Assembly (NCBI GenBank): GCA_029932015.1
Contig: JAOZQW010000033.1
Span: forward strand, 1 to 11,408
DNA from: Candidatus Fermentibacteraceae bacterium
Lineage (GTDB): Bacteria > Fermentibacterota > Fermentibacteria > Fermentibacterales > JCC-6
Length of the DNA: 11,408 nucleotides
Direction: 5' to 3'
Part shown: piece by piece, positions 5,791 through 11,408 of the stretch
How positions within the stretch are numbered: position 1 is the first letter of the stretch
Layout of the letters: every line of letters begins with the position of its first letter
Notes under the pieces: model-generated
Seen by the model: the letters and a program-made list of their open reading frames with translations, nothing else
Database searches by the model: none
What the model was told of the DNA's origin: nothing
Made by a program: the position numbers and the translations under genes

Positions 5791-6667
5791 TTCACAGGCG
5801 GTCTCCCGGAAGCTTGAAGAGGCTTCTGTCTGGGTCAATGCCGGGCTGCAGATCCTTACCGGGAGTCTCGACTCCCAGTCCATCCTGCCGAAGCTCGCTT
5901 CATATTCGCTGAACGCGGGGGGGAAGCGGCTGCGGCCCTTCCTCGTCAGGGCTGCCTGCGAGGCGCTTGGGGGTGATCCCGACAGGGCTGTTCACGCCGC
6001 CTGCGCGGTCGAAATGATACATACTTACTCTCTCATACACGATGACCTTCCCGCCATGGACAATGATGATCTGCGCAGGGGTTTGCCGACTCTTCATGTA
6101 AAATACGATGAGGAGCAGGCACTGCTGACAGGAGACCTTCTGCTTGCAGAGGCATTCAGGGAGATACTGAGAACCCCACTCGGCCCGTCCCGGATCGCCG
6201 TAATGGCGAGTCGACTCGCATCAGCGGCCGGACCTGCCTTTCTGGTTGGCGGTCAGTACATGGATATGTATCATCCGGATAGGGCCGGGATGGAATGGAT
6301 AGGCAGGATGATCCGCGGGAAGACAGCTGCAATGATCCGTGTTTCGCTTGAACTCGGTGTCCTGTCCAGCTGTTCCGGAGACGATCTGCTGGATCAGATA
6401 TCTGTCCTCGGAGACAAACTGGGTTTTCTCTTCCAGCTGACTGACGACATCCTTGATGTTTCGGGAAGCACGGAGGAGATGGGGAAGCGTGTATCCAAGG
6501 ATGCAGAGCAGGATAAATCGAATCCCGTCTCGATGATGGGGCTGGAGAAAGCAGATGCCCTGGCGGATAAGATGGCTCGAGATATCGAAACTGAGCTTTC
6601 TGCACTCAGGGGTGACTGGAGCAGCGTCTCTGATCTTGCTCTCTATCTGCCTCATAGAAGGAGCTAG
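5777..6667 (+). CDS. ispA: Polyprenyl diphosphate synthase, farnesyl diphosphate type
   Basis: Condenses isopentenyl diphosphate with allylic diphosphates to make the C15 (possibly C20) precursor of undecaprenyl phosphate and quinone side chains. The 296-residue protein has the full trans-prenyltransferase set: GGKRLRPFLVRAACEAL; the first aspartate-rich motif DDLPAMDNDD from Asp89, with the two-residue insertion of bacterial type II farnesyl synthases and Tyr five positions before it (YSLIHDD); GDLLLAEAF; GKTAAMI; and the second motif DDILD at 223-227 followed by GKRVSKDAEQDK. These features favour a C15 product, but chain length is an inference. The ATG at 5777 follows AAGGA and lies 14 bases inside ymdB in another frame, pointing to coupled translation. 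The xseA/xseB genes that often precede ispA are not here. dxs follows after three bases. Confidence 0.93.
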   Translation: MSPSNSQAVSRKLEEASVWVNAGLQILTGSLDSQSILPKLASYSLNAGGKRLRPFLVRAACEALGGDPDRAVHAACAVEMIHTYSLIHDDLPAMDNDDLRRGLPTLHVKYDEEQALLTGDLLLAEAFREILRTPLGPSRIAVMASRLASAAGPAFLVGGQYMDMYHPDRAGMEWIGRMIRGKTAAMIRVSLELGVLSSCSGDDLLDQISVLGDKLGFLFQLTDDILDVSGSTEEMGKRVSKDAEQDKSNPVSMMGLEKADALADKMARDIETELSALRGDWSSVSDLALYLPHRRS

Positions 6668-6670
6668 CTG

Positions 6671-8521
6671 ATGTCTGTCCTGGACGGTATAGACAAACCT
6701 AAGGATGTCATTGCCCTTACTATTGAGCAGCGGATGGATCTGGCCGACGAGATCCGTCAGCGGATCATTGATGTTGTGAGTCATACCGGCGGTCATCTGG
6801 CCTCCAGCCTGGGAGTTGTCGAACTGACCGTTGCCCTGCTCTCGGTTTTCGACCCCGGAGTTGATCGCATCATCTGGGATGTAGGTCATCAGTCATATCC
6901 ATGGAAGCTCCTTACAGGCAGGAAGGAGAGGTTCCACACCATCAGACAGTCCGGGGGACTGAGCGGTTTCCCCAAACGCGAGGAGAGCCCGTACGATGTT
7001 TTCGGAACGGGGCACAGTTCGACCTCCATCTCTGCCGCAGTGGGGTTTGCCCTCGCCCGGGATCTGACAGGAGGCACAGAGAGGGTCGTTTCAGTGATAG
7101 GTGATGGGGCAATGACCGGGGGAATGGCCCTTGAGGGACTGAATCACCTTGGACACCTCGGGACGCAGGTCCTCATTGTTCTGAATGACAACGAGATGTC
7201 CATATCTCCCAATGTGGGAGCACTCTCTAAGCATCTGACAAGGCTGATAACCGATCCCCGGTACAACAGACTTAAGACGGATGTCTGGAATGCCCTGGGG
7301 AAGCTGCCCAGTCTTGGTGAGAGGGTCAGGATCGCCGCCCATGCTGTCACTGCCGGTCTCAAGAAGACTCTGGTCACCCCCGCGACTCTATTCGACGATT
7401 TTGGTGTGCGTTATATCGGACCTGTACCGGGACATGATCTGGCTGCGCTCACGGGTGTTCTCCTGAGAGTCAGAGATATCCCCGGTCCTGTTCTGCTTCA
7501 TGTGCAGACCAGGAAGGGCAAGGGCTTTGAACCCGCCGAACAGGATGCCACAGGCTACCATGGAGTCTCCGTCTCTCCCAGCAGACCAGGTGTAGGTGAG
7601 TCTTTCACTTCAGCCTTCTCCCGGGCGATGGTTGACCTGGGCAGGGAGGACGAGAGGATCGTGGCCGTCACTGCTGCCATGCCGGATGGCACAGGCCTTT
7701 CGGAATTCGCCTCCGAGTTTCCGAAGAGATTCATGGATGTTGGCATAGCCGAACAGCATGCGGTTACATTTGCCTGTGGCCTTGCATTCGGCGGGTTGAA
7801 ACCGGTCGTGGCCATATACAGCACTTTCCTCCAGAGAGCTCTGGACCAGGTGATCCACGATGCTGCACTCCAGAAGGCTCCGATCGTCTTGGCACTGGAC
7901 AGAGGAGGTCTGGTCGGAGAGGATGGCCCCACTCATCATGGCGCATTCGATATTTCACTGCTCCTCCCTGTGCCTAATCTCAGAATGGGTGCGCCACGGA
8001 GCTGCGGGATGCTGGTAAAGATGCTTGGAGCGGCTGTCGCATTCGAAGAGGGGCCTACTGCGATAAGATATCCCCGAGGACGAGCTCCCGATGTTGTACT
8101 GGAGACCATGGACATTCCGCCTCCTGGCACTGGTCATCTCCTCAGGGATGGCAGGGACATCCTCATGATCGGAGTCGGTGTAATGGCGCTCGCAGCAGTA
8201 CAGGCGGCTGATCTCCTTGAGGAAGCCGGAATATCGGCTTCAGTTTTCGATCCGGTCTGGCTTAAGCCTGCACCGGTAGAGCAGATCACTGACCTCGCTT
8301 CCAGACACAGGGCTATCCTGACGATTGAGGAAGGTTCTCTGGAGGGTGGTTTCGGTCATCATATCCTGTCGCTTCTCAGTGATTCCTCTGTGCCTATCAG
8401 ATGTCTCGGACTTCCAGACAGCTACCAAAGGCACGCCGACAGGCAGGAACTCCTGACTGACGTTGGTCTTGATCCTGCCTCCATCGCGAATGTGGCAGCC
8501 GCGATGGTGAAAGGGGAGTAG
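6671..8521 (+). CDS. dxs: 1-deoxy-D-xylulose-5-phosphate synthase
   Basis: Thiamine-diphosphate enzyme that joins pyruvate and glyceraldehyde 3-phosphate, the entry step of the MEP isoprenoid pathway and a source of precursor for thiamine and pyridoxal. The product is 616 residues, normal for the family. Key motifs: SHTGGHLASSLGVVELTVAL, His73 in VGHQ, FGTGHSSTSIS, the ThDP/metal motif GDGAMTGG (144-151) paired with Asn172 in NDNEMSIS, the catalytic Glu361 in VGIAEQH, and DRGGLVGEDGPTHHGAFD. Residue 78 is Trp in SYPWKLLTGR where most Dxs proteins, from memory, have His. The ATG at 6671 follows a strong AGAAGGAG seven bases away. It lies three bases after ispA and one before nadK. Direct dxs-ispA linkage shows that this organism makes isoprenoids by the MEP route. 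Confidence 0.97.
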   Translation: MSVLDGIDKPKDVIALTIEQRMDLADEIRQRIIDVVSHTGGHLASSLGVVELTVALLSVFDPGVDRIIWDVGHQSYPWKLLTGRKERFHTIRQSGGLSGFPKREESPYDVFGTGHSSTSISAAVGFALARDLTGGTERVVSVIGDGAMTGGMALEGLNHLGHLGTQVLIVLNDNEMSISPNVGALSKHLTRLITDPRYNRLKTDVWNALGKLPSLGERVRIAAHAVTAGLKKTLVTPATLFDDFGVRYIGPVPGHDLAALTGVLLRVRDIPGPVLLHVQTRKGKGFEPAEQDATGYHGVSVSPSRPGVGESFTSAFSRAMVDLGREDERIVAVTAAMPDGTGLSEFASEFPKRFMDVGIAEQHAVTFACGLAFGGLKPVVAIYSTFLQRALDQVIHDAALQKAPIVLALDRGGLVGEDGPTHHGAFDISLLLPVPNLRMGAPRSCGMLVKMLGAAVAFEEGPTAIRYPRGRAPDVVLETMDIPPPGTGHLLRDGRDILMIGVGVMALAAVQAADLLEEAGISASVFDPVWLKPAPVEQITDLASRHRAILTIEEGSLEGGFGHHILSLLSDSSVPIRCLGLPDSYQRHADRQELLTDVGLDPASIANVAAAMVKGE

Positions 8522-8522
8522 G

Positions 8523-9371
8523 ATGTCCGAGACTATCCGCTCGGTCTCTCTCTATGTTGATCGCTTCAACCCGCCTTATGCGGGGCTGATCAGCAACCTG
8601 CTGGCTATGAGTGCTGAACTTGGGATTGATGTATTCGCTTCGGAGCCTTCTCTGGAGCACCTGGCTACTTTCGATCTTACAGAGGGTGACGGACAGGTTG
8701 CAGTTGTACTCGGCGGTGACGGTTCGATATTGAGAGGTATGGATCATTTTCTTGGAAAAGGAATTCCTCTTCTCGGCATCAATGCGGGGCATCTTGGTTT
8801 TCTCGCGAGTACAGAGAAGGAAGGGATGCATCATGCTCTCACCTTACTTGCATCCGGCGATTACTCTGTCGATTCGCTCCCCCTTCTCCTCGGTGAATAC
8901 TCATCTGGGAAGCGGCTCCGTGCGGTTAATGACTTCAGCTTCAACCGCTCGATGATGGGCGGCATCCTTCATTTTGAGATATTTGTCGAGAATACAGGAG
9001 TTGCAGCAGTTGCCGGGGATGGCCTGGTCGTTTCCACTCCCATGGGTTCAACGGCCTATGCACTTTCCTGCGGAGGACCAATCCTGGCACCCGGCCTGCC
9101 GGCCATGCTCGTGGTCCCCATCTGCGCACATTCGCTCTCTCTCAGACCGCTTGTCGTACCCGATGATCTTTCCGTCTCCGTGAGGATCGGAGAGCTGAGG
9201 GGGACCGGTCCGGTGCTATCTGCCGATGGTCGTCCCTCGGGTACGCTGAGAGAGAACGAGACCTTCCGCATATCCAGGGATGAAGGCGCCTGCAGTGTGG
9301 TCCGTTTCGCAGACCAGCCTGGCTACTACCATAAGCTTGGTCAGAAGCTCGGCTGGGGATCCCGGGGATGA
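8523..9371 (+). CDS. nadK: NAD kinase
   Basis: Phosphorylates NAD to NADP using ATP or polyphosphate; the only known route to NADP in most bacteria. The 282-residue protein has the diagnostic GGDGS motif at 64-68 with the catalytic Asp66, followed by LLGINAGHLGFLA, then the NAD-contact segment VNDFSFNRS and the glycine-rich conserved region DGLVVSTPMGSTAYALSCGG. The C-terminal half has the expected ICAHSLSLRPLVVPDD strand pattern. The ATG at 8523 follows AAGGGGAG (8511-8518) and the dxs stop by a single base; the recN start is one base beyond its own stop. Linkage to dxs and recN is widespread in bacteria. NADP from this enzyme feeds the reductase steps downstream of Dxs, though that link is not proof of co-regulation. 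Confidence 0.96.
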   Translation: MSETIRSVSLYVDRFNPPYAGLISNLLAMSAELGIDVFASEPSLEHLATFDLTEGDGQVAVVLGGDGSILRGMDHFLGKGIPLLGINAGHLGFLASTEKEGMHHALTLLASGDYSVDSLPLLLGEYSSGKRLRAVNDFSFNRSMMGGILHFEIFVENTGVAAVAGDGLVVSTPMGSTAYALSCGGPILAPGLPAMLVVPICAHSLSLRPLVVPDDLSVSVRIGELRGTGPVLSADGRPSGTLRENETFRISRDEGACSVVRFADQPGYYHKLGQKLGWGSRG

Positions 9372-9372
9372 T

Positions 9373-11031
9373 ATGCTGCTGACACTTGCCCTGAAGAATC
9401 TCGCAACAATAAGTGACACAGAAGTATCCTTTTCCAGTGGGCTGAATGTTCTTACGGGGGAGACCGGTGCAGGGAAGTCCATTATTATCGACGGACTGCT
9501 TCTCGCTCTCGGTGAAAGGGCAGACACAGGACTCATCCGTCCCGGTGCTTCTCTGGCCAGTGTAGAGGCACTCTTCCGTACCGAGGAAGGCGTTGAACTC
9601 CTTGTCCGGCGTGAGGTGCATTCCGCCGGTAGAAGCAGGATGTTCATCGATGATTCACTCACAACTCTCGATGAAGCACGCATGAGGCTCTTCGGACTTG
9701 TCGATCTCCATTCGCAGCGCTCAACACCGGCACTTCTTCAACGCAGGATTCAGAGATCCGCACTGGATGAATTCGGTGGATGCACAGCGATCAGCGACAG
9801 TCTGGGCTACCTATTCGAGAAGTGCAGGATCGGCATGGATCGTCTCGTTATCCTTGAGGAGACCCTGGACTCAGGAGCGGAGATGAGGGAGCTTACTTCT
9901 CATGAACTCGAGCTGATGGAAACTCTTGATCCCTCACTTACGGATTATGAGAGCCATATAGCGGAGCGAAGGGAACTGGAGGATTCCAGGGACAGTTCCG
10001 AACTGCTTTTCGGGATATGCAGCGGTATCCAGGATGAGGGCGGTCTGCACGAGACACTGAGCGCTTTTGAGCGGGAGCTGAGCAGGGCGAAGCTCGATCC
10101 AGGCTCCATTCCAGGGTTGCTTGAGCAGGCTCGGATAGCTCTCGAGGAGGCTGCAGGGGCCTGCTCGGATATACTGGCGAGAATAGAGAATGCCCCCTGG
10201 AGGCTTGATGAGATCGACAGAAGACTCGATGCGTATTCAGCGCTTCTTTCACGGTGCGGCGGGAGTATCGACAACCTTCTCTTACGGCGAGGAGAGCTGG
10301 AGCGTGAGCTTGACCGTTTCAATACGCTCGACAGAGAGCTCAGGGACCTTCGGTCGACCCTTCCTGATGATCTTGCCGAGCTTGCGGCTTCGGCTGGGGA
10401 ACTGACTGCATGCAGACTTGAATCCGCAGGAAGACTCACCGCTGCGGTAGAATCAGAGCTGAGCCTTCTCGCTATGCCTGACGCCTGCTTCAGGGTCTCC
10501 TTCCCGAGCCCCAGAGCCAGTGATTGCATCGATGCTGATGGGAGTTCCATTGGCGCATGGGGAGCAGAGGTGCCGGAATTCCTGTTCAGTGCGAACCTTG
10601 GTATGGAGCCCGGGCTGCTGGCTTCTGTTGCCAGCGGAGGTGAGCTGTCGAGGATGAGCCTTGCTCTCAAACTTGCACTTGCCAGCGTCAGACAGCCTTT
10701 CACCATGGTTTTTGATGAAATAGACAGCGGCGTTGGGGGAAAGACTGCGAGAAGTCTGGCCGATTCACTTGTCAGGGCTGCTGTAGACAGGCAGGTCATC
10801 GTTATTACTCATTTGCCGCGAATCGCTGCTGCTGCGGATCAGCACCTGACTGTTATGAAGGAACAGAGAGCTGATCTTCCCTATACTGAGGTTCGACTGC
10901 TTGAAAGCCGTAAGGAGAGGATCAGCGAACTCACAAGGGTACTTGGCGGCGGAGAGGCCGCCGCAGTGCATGCGGAAAAAATGCTTGACGAGGCTTCCAT
11001 CGAGAGAACCGGTAAGGATTCGAAAAAATGA
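9373..11031 (+). CDS. recN: DNA repair protein RecN
   Basis: SMC-like ATPase recruited to double-strand breaks, where it promotes recombinational repair. The start is set at ATG 9373, one base after the nadK stop, because the protein then begins MLLTLALKNLATISDTEVSF as RecN proteins do; an in-frame ATG at 9280 would add 31 residues from inside nadK. The product is 552 residues, as in E. coli (about 553). Walker A GETGAGKS is at 29-36, the ABC signature SGGELSRM from residue 421, Walker B MVFDEIDSGVGG with Asp448-Glu449, and the switch His480 in ITHLPRIAAAADQH. Between the head halves lie charged helical segments forming the short antiparallel coiled-coil arm. No separate LexA-like site is apparent upstream. 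The stop overlaps the next start as ATGA. Confidence 0.95.
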   Translation: MLLTLALKNLATISDTEVSFSSGLNVLTGETGAGKSIIIDGLLLALGERADTGLIRPGASLASVEALFRTEEGVELLVRREVHSAGRSRMFIDDSLTTLDEARMRLFGLVDLHSQRSTPALLQRRIQRSALDEFGGCTAISDSLGYLFEKCRIGMDRLVILEETLDSGAEMRELTSHELELMETLDPSLTDYESHIAERRELEDSRDSSELLFGICSGIQDEGGLHETLSAFERELSRAKLDPGSIPGLLEQARIALEEAAGACSDILARIENAPWRLDEIDRRLDAYSALLSRCGGSIDNLLLRRGELERELDRFNTLDRELRDLRSTLPDDLAELAASAGELTACRLESAGRLTAAVESELSLLAMPDACFRVSFPSPRASDCIDADGSSIGAWGAEVPEFLFSANLGMEPGLLASVASGGELSRMSLALKLALASVRQPFTMVFDEIDSGVGGKTARSLADSLVRAAVDRQVIVITHLPRIAAAADQHLTVMKEQRADLPYTEVRLLESRKERISELTRVLGGGEAAAVHAEKMLDEASIERTGKDSKK

Positions 11032-11408
11032 CCGGTCCCTTTTTCAACCTGCCTAACAGCATCAGCCTGCTGCGGATACCGCTTTCGGCTGCGGCATGCA
11101 TATTTGTGGCGATGAGGCAGCCGATACCGGCATGCGCGGCTATCTTTCTGGCAGTGATATCTGATTATCTCGACGGGGTCATTGCCAGAAGAACTGATTC
11201 CATCAGCGACTGGGGCAAGATCCTCGACCCGCTTGCTGACAAGCTCGGTCTTGCCGCATTAGTCATTACCCTTGCCATACTGGGAGCTGTGCCAGTCTGG
11301 TTCGTCGTTGTTGTGGCGATCAGGGATATTCTGATTGCTGCGGCAGGGATCCTTATAACCAGGCGTCTGGGAACTCCACCGAGTTCCAATATCTGGGGTA
11401 AGCTGACT
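11028..11408 (+). CDS. pgsA: CDP-alcohol phosphatidyltransferase, PgsA-like, 3'-truncated
   Basis: Integral membrane enzyme that transfers a phosphatidyl group from CDP-diacylglycerol to an alcohol; the PgsA branch uses glycerol 3-phosphate and leads to phosphatidylglycerol. The first 127 codons are visible and the frame is still open at the window end. The protein starts NLPNSISLLRIPLSAAACIF, as PgsA proteins do, with a membrane segment near residues 13-30. The complete family signature DxxDGxxARx8GxxxDxxxD is present from Asp46 to Asp71 (Asp46, Asp49, Gly50, Ala53, Arg54, Gly63, Asp67, Asp71). Another hydrophobic segment follows at about 73-95. NIWGKLT near the end matches the conserved GK motif of PgsA. 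The ATG overlaps the recN stop by four bases. A phosphatidylserine or other CDP-alcohol synthase is possible, since the missing C-terminus would help decide. Confidence 0.85.
   Translation, partial: MTGPFFNLPNSISLLRIPLSAAACIFVAMRQPIPACAAIFLAVISDYLDGVIARRTDSISDWGKILDPLADKLGLAALVITLAILGAVPVWFVVVVAIRDILIAAAGILITRRLGTPPSSNIWGKLT

Noticed and set aside
9280..9372. RecN starting at the in-frame ATG at 9280
   Set aside because: The 31 extra residues fall inside nadK and do not resemble RecN; the canonical RecN N-terminus begins at ATG 9373, right after the nadK stop.
9945..10799. A 284-codon antisense open frame within recN
   Set aside because: Very Ser-rich product that is the complement of the Glu/Leu/Arg-rich RecN coiled coil; a codon-bias artefact.
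1..11408. Mobile elements, CRISPR arrays, tRNAs or inserted foreign genes
   Set aside because: No transposase or integrase motifs, repeats, attachment-like duplications or tRNA-like cloverleafs were seen; every gene is housekeeping with uniform codon use.

Overview
This window is a compact, entirely plus-strand stretch of bacterial housekeeping genes. By eye it is moderately GC-rich (mid-50s percent). Arginine is often encoded by AGG/AGA and isoleucine often by ATA, which is unlike typical Escherichia-type Proteobacteria. The gene set and order (thrS-infC-rpmI-rplT, zapA, rny-ymdB, ispA-dxs-nadK-recN, then a CDP-alcohol phosphatidyltransferase) suggest a Gram-negative-type or candidate-phylum bacterium, perhaps in or near the FCB group or a deltaproteobacterium-like lineage. 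That placement is an inference and the phylum cannot be fixed from the sequence alone. I see no mobile element, CRISPR array, tRNA, rRNA or sign of horizontal transfer.

Region 1 (1-2633) is the translation block: the 3' four-fifths of thrS, then infC, rpmI (L35) and rplT (L20), with gaps of 11-18 bases. The infC gene has no ATG, GTG or TTG at the conserved IF3 N-terminus. It most likely starts at an ATC codon at 1534 behind a perfect AGGAGG, a hallmark of IF3 autoregulation.

Region 2 (2650-3315) holds a small coiled-coil protein resembling the ZapB-type proteins encoded next to zapA, followed by zapA itself. pheS and pheT, which commonly follow rplT, are absent here.

Region 3 (3316-3467) is the only sizeable non-coding gap, 152 bases. 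It contains several complementary segments that can form mutually exclusive hairpins, then an AT-rich patch that may be a promoter. It lies between zapA and rny. It is a candidate leader, attenuator or small RNA, but no known family could be assigned by reading.

Region 4 (3468-11408) is a tightly coupled series: rny (RNase Y), ymdB-type metallophosphoesterase, ispA (farnesyl diphosphate synthase type), dxs, nadK, recN and a 3'-truncated pgsA-like gene. Neighbours are separated by 1-4 bases or overlap by 4-14 bases, so this is very likely one operon. It joins RNA turnover, isoprenoid supply (dxs makes the pathway's first intermediate, ispA condenses the C5 units), NADP supply (the MEP pathway uses NADPH), DNA repair and phospholipid synthesis.

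Nothing here looks like an undescribed defence or metabolic system. The points most worth a second look are the ATC start of infC, the structured zapA-rny spacer, and the small division-gene pair inserted after rplT.
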